Origin: Thiomonas sp.
GTDB lineage: Bacteria; Pseudomonadota; Gammaproteobacteria; Burkholderiales; Burkholderiaceae_C
Reading direction: 5' to 3'
DNA length: 14,826 nucleotides
Assembly: GCA_028706735.1 (NCBI GenBank)
Contig: JAQTVS010000031.1
Location: 1-14,826 of the forward strand
In this document: positions 6,874-13,558 of the stretch, in pieces
Numbering within the stretch: the stretch's first letter is position 1
Layout of the letters: each line of letters opens with the position of its first letter
Notes under the pieces: model-generated
What the model saw: only the letters and a program-made list of their open reading frames with translations
The model's database searches: none
What the model was told of the DNA's origin: nothing
Program-made: the position numbers and the translations under genes

Positions 6874-8284
6874 GACGCCGCTCCTTGCTCGAAGGCCCCG
6901 TGGCGCTAACCACAGGATTGCTGCCATCGACCAGGGCCAGCAAATGCCGCGGCGCGGCCGTCTGCGCCAGAAACTCGGCGTGCAACGCGGCGGGCACTGG
7001 CGTGCCCATGGGCGCGTAATGCGCCAGATCGAGCGGATTGACGGGCGTGCCATGCACGAAGAACTGGAAGTAGAGATGCGGCCCGGTGGACCAGCCGGTA
7101 TTGCCCGACAGCGCCACCACCTCGCCCTGCTTCACCGTTTCGCCGACATGCACCTTGAAGGCGCTCAGGTGCGAATAAATCGTGGCGAAGCCGCCGGGGT
7201 GCTCGACCTTGACGTACTTGCCGTAGCCCGTGCCCCAGCCCGCGTAGACCACGCGGCCGTCGGCAATGGTCTTGACTGGCGTGCCCACGGGAATGGCCAG
7301 GTCGATGCCCTTGTGAAATTCGTGGAAGTGCATCACCGGGTTCTCGCGCCAGCCCCAGCCCGAGGTGATGCGGTCGTAGGGCAGGGGCGACAGCAGGAAG
7401 GCGCGGCTCAGGCTGTCGCCATTGGGCGCGTAATAACCAGACACTTTGGCATCGCCCTTGGCGTCGAACCACACTGCTTTGTAGTCGTGGCCCTGGTTGA
7501 TAAATTCCGCCGACACCAGGCGGCCATCGGCCAGCGTCTGGCCCTGCGCCTGATAGACGCGGTACACCACATTGAAATGGTCGCCCGGACGCAGATTGCG
7601 GCGGAAGTTGATCTGGGTGTCAAACACGTCGATCAGTTGCGAAGCCACATTGCGCGGCATCCCGGCCTCGTCGGCCGCGGCGAAAAAGGTGGATTTCACC
7701 GTGCCGCTGGCTACACGCAAAACCGGCTGAACGAGGCGCGATTGCGTCCGCACGTCCCAGCCTGTTGGCGTGGCCTTGACCGTCAGCTCGCGCAACTGGC
7801 GCGCCTTCTCGGCGTCCTCGGCCACCGGCTTGAGCCCGGGCAGGCGGCCCTGCAGTGACTGAAGCTCGCCCAGATTGCTCACCTGGGCAGCCACCACGCG
7901 ACCGGGGTCTCCGGTGACCAGAGCCCGCAGATCGGCTTGCGCGCTGAGCTGGCGCAACTGCTGCGGATCGGTCACCTGCAGACGGCGCAACAGCGATTCG
8001 ACTGTGTCACTCGCCCGCACATGCGCCGTGGTGTAGACCACCTGATCGGCATTCGAGAGCTGATCGGCCTGCTGCGGCGCGGTGCTCGCCACCGCCACGC
8101 TAACCCAGGTCGGCGCGGGCGGATGCGCTTGCGGCCCTTCGTAAGCCAGGGCGAAGGCGGCGGCGCTGGTCAGCAGCAAACCACTTCCCACCCCCGCCAA
8201 CACCCGTCTGTGATGCTGATGCAACCAACCGGCCAAACCCTGCGCGCCTTGCGCCGCAGACTGCTTGAATTCGACAAAAGACAT
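6866..8284 (-). CDS. Membrane-anchored M23/LytM-family protein with altered HxH zinc motif
   Basis: This 472-residue paralogue of the downstream M23 protein has the same plan: a cytoplasmic start, one anchor helix (about 27-48, RRVLAGVGSGLLLTSAAAFA), SLLRRLQVTDP (97-107), GDHFNVVYRV (234-243), and a C-terminal LytM domain (about 305-422). His324 and Asp328 (FHKGIDLA) and His372 (YSHLS) are present. However, the motif that should read GPHLHFE is GPHLYFQ: Tyr405 stands where the second His, a zinc ligand in LytM, is expected (codon TAC). It may be a weak enzyme or a degenerate LytM regulator like EnvC or NlpD. Which one cannot be told from sequence. The ATG at 8282-8284 is chosen because AGGAG lies 5 nt upstream. 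The GTG two codons earlier would sit on the ribosome binding site. Its stop overlaps the next gene by 8 bp. Confidence 0.92.
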   Translation of the reverse strand: MSFVEFKQSAAQGAQGLAGWLHQHHRRVLAGVGSGLLLTSAAAFALAYEGPQAHPPAPTWVSVAVASTAPQQADQLSNADQVVYTTAHVRASDTVESLLRRLQVTDPQQLRQLSAQADLRALVTGDPGRVVAAQVSNLGELQSLQGRLPGLKPVAEDAEKARQLRELTVKATPTGWDVRTQSRLVQPVLRVASGTVKSTFFAAADEAGMPRNVASQLIDVFDTQINFRRNLRPGDHFNVVYRVYQAQGQTLADGRLVSAEFINQGHDYKAVWFDAKGDAKVSGYYAPNGDSLSRAFLLSPLPYDRITSGWGWRENPVMHFHEFHKGIDLAIPVGTPVKTIADGRVVYAGWGTGYGKYVKVEHPGGFATIYSHLSAFKVHVGETVKQGEVVALSGNTGWSTGPHLYFQFFVHGTPVNPLDLAHYAPMGTPVPAALHAEFLAQTAAPRHLLALVDGSNPVVSATGPSSKERRHG

Positions 8285-8338
8285 TCCCACTCCTCACACT
8301 TCAGGCTGTGGCGCGCGCGCCGATCCCGACAATGGAAA

Positions 8339-8380
8339 GTGGCGCCGAAGGCCATGCCTCCGGCACCGTGATGGCGCCAC
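8339..8380. repeat. Nested inverted repeat upstream of the M23 operon
   Basis: GTGGCGCC (8339-8346) and GGCGCCAC (8373-8380) are perfect inverted arms. Between them GCCGAAGGC and GCCTCCGGC (8344-8364) form a second hairpin with a CAT loop and one mismatch. The two foldings share three bases, so they partly compete. The element lies 55-96 bp before the M23 start codon and could be an operator or leader-RNA structure. Confidence 0.5.
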
Positions 8381-8512
8381 CAACAACGGGCGGCGAGACG
8401 CGACAAGCATCTGCGAGCGCACCCTGGGCGCGGCTGGACGGTCTGCGCGTGTGTGCTTCACACTCGCTTCACGCCCAACAGTCACGCTGTGGCACCGAAT
8501 ACACTGCACCCT

Positions 8513-8542
8513 TTGCTAAAGCAGGCGCAGCACGGACATAAA
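8513..8542 (+). promoter_or_regulatory. Candidate tyrS promoter
   Basis: TTGCTA (8513-8518) and CATAAA (8537-8542) each match the sigma-70 consensus at four of six positions, with an 18-bp spacer. Transcription would begin near 8549, about 40 nt before the tyrS start. It is the best pair in the gap but only moderate. Confidence 0.35.
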
Positions 8543-8587
8543 GGCGCGAGTCTAACAGCCCGCTTGGCGCACTTTTCGATTCTCCCC

Positions 8588-9823
8588 ATGATGGACTCCA
8601 ACTCTCCCGTCGAACTTCCAGACGCCGTGCGCAACGCGCTCGACATCACCAAGCGCGGCTGCGCCGAACTGCTGGTGGAGGCCGACTGGATCGCCAAACT
8701 GACCCGCAGCCACCAAACCGGCCAGCCGCTGCGCATCAAACTCGGCCTCGACCCCACCGCCCCCGACATTCATATCGGCCACACGGTGGTGCTCAACAAG
8801 CTTCGACAATTGCAAGATCTGGGCCATACGGTCATTTTTCTCATCGGCGACTTCACCTCGCGCATTGGCGACCCGTCCGGGCGCAACGCCACCCGCCCGC
8901 CGTTGACAATCGAGCAGATTAAGACCAACGCGCAAACCTATTACGCCCAGGCCAGCCTGGTGCTCGATCCGCAGAAGACCGAGATTCGCTACAACTCCGA
9001 ATGGAGCGAGCCGCTGGGCGCCGACGGCATGATCCGCCTCGCCGCCAAATACACCCTGGCCCGTCTGCTTGAGCGCGACGATTTCACCAAGCGGTTCAAG
9101 GAAGGCGTGCCGATTGCCATGCACGAACTGCTCTACCCACTGATGCAGGGCTACGACTCGGTGGCGCTCAAGAGCGACCTCGAACTCGGCGGCACCGACC
9201 AGAAATTCAACCTGCTGGTCGGGCGCGAGCTGCAGCGCGAATACGGCCAGGAGCCACAGTGCATCCTCACCATGCCGCTGCTCGAAGGGCTGGACGGCGT
9301 GGAGAAAATGTCCAAGTCGAAGGGCAATTACATCGGCATCCAGGACGCTCCGGCGACTATGTTCGCCAAGCTGCTCTCCATCAGCGACACCCTGATGTGG
9401 CGCTATTTCGAGCTGCTGTCCTTCCGCCCGATGAGCGACATTGCCGCGCTGAAAGCCGAAGTCGAAGCCGGGCGCAACCCGAAAGACGCCAAGGTCATGC
9501 TGGCGCGCGAACTCGTCACCCGCTTCCACTCGGCCTCCGCGGCCGACGCAGCCGAAGCCGACTTCGCCCTGCGCGCCAGCGGCGGCATTCCCGACGACAT
9601 TCCCGTAGTGCGGGTGGCCCTGCCCGAAGGCGGGCTGGCGCTGCCGCAGGCGCTCAAGCAGGCCGGGCTGGCGCCCTCCACCTCGGAGGCCGTGCGCATG
9701 ATCGAACAGCGCGGCGTGCGCATCGACGGGACAGTGGCCGAAGACCGCGCCCTCAAACTCGGCGCGGGAACCGTGGTGTTGCAGGTCGGCAAACGCAAAT
9801 TCGCCCGGGTGACGCTGGGCTGA
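8588..9823 (+). CDS. tyrS: Tyrosyl-tRNA synthetase
   Basis: TyrRS activates tyrosine with ATP and charges tRNA-Tyr, as a class I cytoplasmic homodimer. The 411-residue protein has the class I HIGH motif in DIHIGHT (62-65), the tyrosine-binding region with [14 protein letters not shown] (200-213), and a KMSKS loop (240-244, [11 protein letters not shown]). It ends with an S4-like RNA-binding domain (about 350-411, [19 protein letters not shown]). The literal KMSKS places it with the type 2 (TyrZ-like) bacterial enzymes common in Betaproteobacteria, rather than the KFGKT type of E. coli. Two adjacent ATG codons (8588, 8591) are possible starts. The first is given, and neither has a visible Shine-Dalgarno site. 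The frame is open back to 8453, but that upstream part does not look like TyrRS. It is convergent with the GlsB-like gene. Confidence 0.97.
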   Translation: MMDSNSPVELPDAVRNALDITKRGCAELLVEADWIAKLTRSHQTGQPLRIKLGLDPTAPDIHIGHTVVLNKLRQLQDLGHTVIFLIGDFTSRIGDPSGRNATRPPLTIEQIKTNAQTYYAQASLVLDPQKTEIRYNSEWSEPLGADGMIRLAAKYTLARLLERDDFTKRFKEGVPIAMHELLYPLMQGYDSVALKSDLELGGTDQKFNLLVGRELQREYGQEPQCILTMPLLEGLDGVEKMSKSKGNYIGIQDAPATMFAKLLSISDTLMWRYFELLSFRPMSDIAALKAEVEAGRNPKDAKVMLARELVTRFHSASAADAAEADFALRASGGIPDDIPVVRVALPEGGLALPQALKQAGLAPSTSEAVRMIEQRGVRIDGTVAEDRALKLGAGTVVLQVGKRKFARVTLG

Positions 9824-9860
9824 ACGCGGCGCGAAACCTCGCGCTGCGCGTCAATACTCG

Positions 9861-9891
9861 GCACTTCTCGACAATTTTTGTCGTGAAGTGC
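9861..9891. repeat. 31-bp near-perfect hairpin after tyrS
   Basis: GCACTTCTCGACAA and TTGTCGTGAAGTGC form 14-position arms with one T-T mismatch and a TTT loop, 38 bp after the tyrS stop. No T-tract follows on either strand, so it is not a standard terminator, though it could protect the tyrS 3' end or bind a protein as a dyad. The left arm with its preceding G (GGCACTTCTCGACA) recurs exactly at 13371-13384. Confidence 0.75.
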
Positions 9892-9893
9892 GC

Positions 9894-10073
9894 AAAAGTT
9901 GTCAGAGGGTGTGAATGAATCCGGCGTGGCCGAGCAGCGCGTCCAAACGCACCCGATCAAGGCGCAAAGCACAGCCGTGCCCGTCGGCACGGCGAGCATT
10001 TGCAACGCAGAGCGGGGGTGTTTGGGCGCGAGGAGCGGACATGGCGGGCTCGTTCACACCCTCTCAAGCTTTT
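9894..10073. repeat. About 180-bp imperfect palindrome in the tyrS/GlsB-like convergent gap
   Basis: Two 88-base halves are inverted copies around a CGTC centre (9982-9985). From outside in, the pairing blocks are: AAAAG with CTTTT; TTG with CAA; AGAGGGTGTGAATGA (9904-9918) with TCGTTCACACCCTCT (10050-10064); a weaker 19-base block; CGCGTCCAAACGCACCCG (9938-9955) with CGGGGGTGTTTGGGCGCG (10013-10030); GCAAAGC with GCATTTGC; and GCCGTGCC (9974-9981) with GGCACGGC (9986-9993). My hand count is about 62 Watson-Crick and 5 G-U pairs out of 88. The right end enters the last codons of the GlsB-like gene. TTTTTT at 10070-10075 would follow the structure on the plus strand and CTTTT would end it on the minus strand, so it may terminate both convergent genes. 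It may also be a MITE-like remnant. No target-site duplication is visible. Confidence 0.8.
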
Positions 10074-10309
10074 TTCACCAGCCGGATGAGCCAGAGCAGG
10101 ACGATGGCGCCGATGGTGGCCACGATCAGGCTGGGCAGCAGGCCGCCGCCGGGAAACAGGCCCAGCAGGCGGAACAGAAAGCCGCCGATGAAGGCGCCGA
10201 CCACGCCGACCACCAGGTCGCCCAGCAGGCCAAAGCCGCTGCCCTTGGTGATCTTGCCCGCCAGCCAGCCGGCGATCAGGCCGATGATCAAAAATCCGAT
10301 GAGTCCCAT
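10064..10309 (-). CDS. GlsB/YeaQ/YmgE-family small membrane protein
   Basis: This 81-residue, very hydrophobic, glycine-rich inner-membrane protein belongs to the 'transglycosylase-associated' family (YeaQ/YmgE/GlsB), often linked to stress responses but without a proven biochemical role. The sequence MGLIGFLIIGLIAGWLAGKI and the GDLVVGVVGAFIGGF segment (30-44) are diagnostic. Three helices are visible (about 2-18, 27-50, 57-76), with a basic end RLVKKA. The ATG at 10307-10309 is fixed by GGAG 6 nt upstream. The open frame continues 14 codons further back but without family similarity. It starts 68 bp after uvrA on the same strand with no terminator between, so cotranscription is possible. 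Its last codons and TGA stop overlap the outer arm of the long palindrome. Confidence 0.92.
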   Translation of the reverse strand: MGLIGFLIIGLIAGWLAGKITKGSGFGLLGDLVVGVVGAFIGGFLFRLLGLFPGGGLLPSLIVATIGAIVLLWLIRLVKKA

Positions 10310-10377
10310 GCAGCGCTCCTTCGCCCGAGAGGGCTTTGACGATGGCCGCAAGGTAACAGCGTTGCCGCCGCCTTGTG

Positions 10378-13245
10378 TTACGCGCCGCGCAGCACCCGGC
10401 CCAGATAAGGCCCGGTCACGCTGTCTGCATTGGCGGCGATGGCCTCCGGCCTGCCTTCGGCGATGAGCAGGCCGCCGCCCGCGCCGCCATTGGGGCCGAG
10501 TTCAACCACCCAGTCGGCACTGGCGATGACGTCGAGGTTGTGCTCGATGATGACGATGGTGTTGCCAGCATCGCGCAGCTTGAACAGCACGCCGAGCAGC
10601 AGTTCGATGTCGGCGAAGTGCAGACCGGTGGTGGGCTCGTCGAGGATGTAGAGCGTGCGGCCGGTGTCGCGCTTGGAGAGTTCGAGCGCGAGCTTGACCC
10701 GCTGCGCCTCGCCGCCCGACAGGGTGATGGCCGACTGCCCGAGGCGGATGTAGCCCAGGCCCACGTCCATGAGGGTCTGCAGCTTGCGGGCGATGGCGGG
10801 CACGGCGCCGAACACGTCGAGCGCCTGTTCCACGGTGAGATCAAGCGCCTGCGCGATGCTCAGGCCGCGGTAGGTGACTTCGAGGGTTTCGCGGTTGTAG
10901 CGCTGGCCGCCGCACACATCGCAGGGCACGTAGAGGTCGGGCATGAAGTGCATTTCCACCTTCACGGCGCCGTCGCCCTGGCAGGCTTCACAGCGCCCGC
11001 CCTTGACGTTGAAGGAGAAGCGCCCCGCGTCGTAGCCACGCTCGCGCGCGGTGGCGGTCTGCGCGTACAACTCGCGGATGGGAGTGAACAGGCCGGTGTA
11101 GGTGGCCGGGTTGCTGCGCGGGGTGCGGCCGATGGGTGACTGGTCGACCGCGATCACCTTGTCGAGCTGATCGAGTCCGTCGATGGCCGCATAGGGCGCG
11201 GCCTCCAGCCCGGCGCGGTTCAGTTCATGCGCGCAGGCGGCGTAGAGGGTGTCGTTGATGAGGGTGGATTTGCCCGAGCCGGAGACGCCCGCCACGCAGG
11301 TGATGCGCCCGAGCGGAAAGCGGGCGGTCACGTCGTGCAGATTGTTGCCGCAGGCGCCGCTCAGGGTGAGCCACTGTTCGGGCGCGGCGTCCTGCCTCGC
11401 CTTGCCGCGGAACACGCTGCGCGCGCCGCTGAGGTAGGCGCCGGTGAGCGAGTTGGGGTCGGCCATGACCTGCTGCGGCGTGCCCTGGGCGATGATGCTG
11501 CCGCCATGCTCGCCCGCGCCCGGGCCCATGTCCACCACATGGTCGGCGCACAGAATGGCGTCGGCATCGTGCTCGACCACCAGCACGCTGTTGCCCAGAT
11601 CGCGCAGGCGCTTGAGGGTGGCAATCAGGCGGTCGTTGTCGCGCTGGTGCAGGCCGATGGAGGGCTCGTCGAGCACGTACATGACCCCGGTCAGGCCCGA
11701 ACCGATCTGGCTGGCCAGACGGATGCGCTGCGCCTCGCCGCCCGAGAGGGTGTCGGCGCTGCGGTCGAGGGTGAGGTAGTCCAGCCCCACGTCGATGAGA
11801 AAGCGCAGGCGGCTGCCGATCTCGATGACCAGCCGCGCGGCCACTTCGGCGCGGCTGCCGTCGAGCTGCAGTGTGGCGAACCAGTCGTGCAGTTCGCGCA
11901 GCGGGCGGTGCGCCAGGCTCTGCAGCCGTTCGCCACCGATGGTGACGTTGCGCGCCACTGGGCCGAGCCGCGCGCCGTGGCAGTCGGGGCAGATCTGCAC
12001 GGTGCGCAGCCGCGCCAGTTCCTCGCGCACTGCGGGGCTGTCGGTCTCGATCCAGCGGCGGTCGAGGTTGGGGATGATGCCCTCGAAGGGGTGCGGCTTG
12101 ACCGTGGGCTTGTTGCGGTCGTTGAGATAAGTGAAGGCGATGGACTCTGCGCCGCTGCCGTGCAGCAGCACATGGCGCACGGCCTGCGGCAATTGTTCGT
12201 AAGGCGTGTCGAGATCGAAGCCGTAATGCGCCCCCAGCGCCTGCAGCATCTGGAAGTAAAAGGCGTTGCGTTTATCCCAGCCGCGAATCGCGCCGCTGGA
12301 CAGGCTGAGTTCTGGATGGGCCACCACCCGCGTGGGATCGAAGCGCTCCACTTGCCCGAGGCCGTCGCACGTTGGGCAAGCACCCACCGGGTTGTTGAAG
12401 GAGAACAGCTTGGGTTCGAGCAGCGGCGCGGTCGTGCCGCAGATCGGGCAGGTCGGGCGGCTGTGGAAGGCGGTCAGCGCGCCGCTGTCGGCGTCGAGCG
12501 CCAGCACCCGGCCCTCGCTCAGGCGCAGCGCGGTTTCCAGGCTTTCGGCCAGGCGCTGGCGCAGGTCGGGGCCGGTCTTGATGCGGTCCACCACCACCTC
12601 CACGCGCTGTGGCTGCGGCGCATCGGGGCCGGGCAAGTTTTGCGCGTCCACCACCACGCCATCCAGGCGAAACCGCACATAGCCCTGCGCCCGCAGTGCA
12701 GCCAGGCGGCCCGCGTCGGCTTGTGCGGCAGGCAGAGGCGCGAGGATCAGCAGCCGCAGCCCATGCGGCCAGGCCGACAGCGCATCGACCATCTGCGAAA
12801 TGGTCTGCGCCTGCAAGGGCTCGCCGGGATGGTTGGGGCAGTGCGGCGTGCCGGCGCGGGCGTAGAGCAGCCGCAGGTAATCGTGAATCTCCGTCACCGT
12901 GCCCACGGTGGAGCGCGGGTTGTGGCTGGTGGCCTTCTGCTCGATGGCGATTGCCGGGGCCAGCCCCTCGATCAGATCGACATCGGGCTTTTCCATCAAC
13001 TGCAGAAACTGCCGCGCATAGGCCGACAGGCTTTCCACATAGCGGCGCTGCCCCTCGGCGTACAGCGTGTCGAACGCCAGTGACGACTTGCCCGAGCCGG
13101 ACAGCCCCGTAATCACCACCAGCTTGTTGCGCGGCAGGTCGAGCGAGATGTTTTTCAGATTGTGGGTGCGTGCGCCGCGCACGCGAATCAACCCCTCCCC
13201 CTGGGTGCTGGTCAGCGGTTCAAACGAGGAGGCAAGGTCATTCAT
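10378..13245 (-). CDS. uvrA: UvrABC excision nuclease, damage-recognition ATPase UvrA
   Basis: UvrA dimers scan DNA for bulky lesions, load UvrB and start nucleotide excision repair. The 955-residue protein holds both ABC modules. The first has Walker [10 protein letters not shown] (47-55), signature LSGGEAQR (500-507) and Walker B VLDEPS (524-529). The second has Walker [10 protein letters not shown] (653-661), signature LSGGEAQR (843-850) and Walker B ILDEPT (867-872). Two zinc modules are intact, with cysteines 266/269/290/293 and 752/755/775/778. The UvrB-binding region includes [18 protein letters not shown] (102-119). Length is close to the usual ~940-955. The ATG at 13243-13245 has no clear ribosome binding site, but the family motif [17 protein letters not shown] begins at residue 17, so the start is at most slightly uncertain. 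It is divergent from the MFS gene, and no LexA-type box is visible upstream. Confidence 0.99.
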   Translation of the reverse strand: MNDLASSFEPLTSTQGEGLIRVRGARTHNLKNISLDLPRNKLVVITGLSGSGKSSLAFDTLYAEGQRRYVESLSAYARQFLQLMEKPDVDLIEGLAPAIAIEQKATSHNPRSTVGTVTEIHDYLRLLYARAGTPHCPNHPGEPLQAQTISQMVDALSAWPHGLRLLILAPLPAAQADAGRLAALRAQGYVRFRLDGVVVDAQNLPGPDAPQPQRVEVVVDRIKTGPDLRQRLAESLETALRLSEGRVLALDADSGALTAFHSRPTCPICGTTAPLLEPKLFSFNNPVGACPTCDGLGQVERFDPTRVVAHPELSLSSGAIRGWDKRNAFYFQMLQALGAHYGFDLDTPYEQLPQAVRHVLLHGSGAESIAFTYLNDRNKPTVKPHPFEGIIPNLDRRWIETDSPAVREELARLRTVQICPDCHGARLGPVARNVTIGGERLQSLAHRPLRELHDWFATLQLDGSRAEVAARLVIEIGSRLRFLIDVGLDYLTLDRSADTLSGGEAQRIRLASQIGSGLTGVMYVLDEPSIGLHQRDNDRLIATLKRLRDLGNSVLVVEHDADAILCADHVVDMGPGAGEHGGSIIAQGTPQQVMADPNSLTGAYLSGARSVFRGKARQDAAPEQWLTLSGACGNNLHDVTARFPLGRITCVAGVSGSGKSTLINDTLYAACAHELNRAGLEAAPYAAIDGLDQLDKVIAVDQSPIGRTPRSNPATYTGLFTPIRELYAQTATARERGYDAGRFSFNVKGGRCEACQGDGAVKVEMHFMPDLYVPCDVCGGQRYNRETLEVTYRGLSIAQALDLTVEQALDVFGAVPAIARKLQTLMDVGLGYIRLGQSAITLSGGEAQRVKLALELSKRDTGRTLYILDEPTTGLHFADIELLLGVLFKLRDAGNTIVIIEHNLDVIASADWVVELGPNGGAGGGLLIAEGRPEAIAANADSVTGPYLGRVLRGA

Positions 13246-13274
13246 GGGCAGTGGCGGAAAAAGGCGAACCCGAC

Positions 13275-13303
13275 ACTATAAAGCGCCAAGCCTCTCCTGA
13301 CGA
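13275..13303 (-). promoter_or_regulatory. Candidate uvrA promoter
   Basis: On the minus strand TCGTCA (13303-13298, four of six matches to the -35 consensus), a 17-bp spacer and TATAGT (13280-13275, five of six matches to -10) form a good sigma-70 pair. Transcription would start near 13268, giving a leader of about 23 nt. No CTGT-N8-ACAG LexA site overlaps it. Confidence 0.6.
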
Positions 13304-13370
13304 TGCGGGGACATTGACGCCGATTAAATTGCGCCGTGCACCAGTTTTGGTGAAACGGCATGTAAACACG

Positions 13371-13384
13371 GGCACTTCTCGACA
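13371..13384 (+). repeat. 14-bp motif GGCACTTCTCGACA, second copy
   Basis: This exactly repeats bases 9860-9873, the left arm of the hairpin after tyrS. Both copies are intergenic. A looser match, GCACTTTTCGA, lies at 8569-8579 just before tyrS. It could be a binding site or a dispersed short repeat, but two exact copies are thin evidence. Confidence 0.4.
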
Positions 13385-13558
13385 GAGTCCGTCACCAAGC
13401 AAGCCGGCGTTTCAGCGAAAATGTCATCTCGATGTTGCCGAGCCTTTGCGCATCGCCCTATTCGTTTCTTGCCCCCGCCGCGGTGCGGCCCTCCAGAGTT
13501 CCAGACGATGGCTTCCAAATCTTCCCGACCGCCCAAATCTACAGTCCCCAAGGACGCC

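Larger units (their letters stand above)
8285..8587. other. Divergent intergenic region between the M23 operon and tyrS
   Basis: No gene is supported in these 303 bp. It holds: the AGGAG site of the M23 gene; a perfect 12-bp palindrome GGCGCGCGCGCC (8310-8321); a nested hairpin at 8339-8380; and the candidate tyrS promoter at 8513-8542. No convincing minus-strand promoter for the M23-anmK unit was found. Nothing resembling a T-box or other aminoacylation-sensing leader is visible before tyrS. Confidence 0.7.
13246..13558. other. Divergent intergenic region between uvrA and the MFS gene
   Basis: These 313 bp contain: the uvrA promoter candidate; a 14-bp copy of the motif found after tyrS (13371-13384); and an inverted repeat TTGGTGAAACGG (13347-13358) with CCGTCACCAA (13389-13398), which needs a two-base bulge to pair and encloses that motif. 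I could not choose a promoter for the MFS gene. The frame upstream of the MFS start is open from 13421, and a second ATG at 13508 could extend that protein, so the right end of this gap is uncertain. Confidence 0.6.

Noticed and set aside
6874..7053. A 60-residue N-terminal extension of the downstream M23 protein
   Set aside because: It would lie wholly inside the upstream paralogue, reads as Arg/Trp/Pro-rich noise, and the ATG at 6871-6873 has a good ribosome binding site and a normal anchor helix after it.
8453..8587. A 45-residue upstream extension of TyrRS
   Set aside because: The extra residues have no family similarity, the candidate promoter lies inside this stretch, and the 411-residue form has the usual length.
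8543..8587. A T-box or other tRNA-sensing leader before tyrS
   Set aside because: The leader implied by the promoter candidate is only about 40 nt, with no specifier hairpin or antiterminator, and T-boxes are not expected in this group.
9824..10063. A short gene in the tyrS/GlsB-like gap
   Set aside because: Open frames here are short or antisense, lack ribosome binding sites and show no family similarity. The base-pairing symmetry explains the sequence better than coding does.
11227..13083. A 618-codon open frame on the plus strand inside uvrA
   Set aside because: It is antisense to uvrA, whose motifs are complete. Composition is typical of a mirror frame in high-GC coding sequence.
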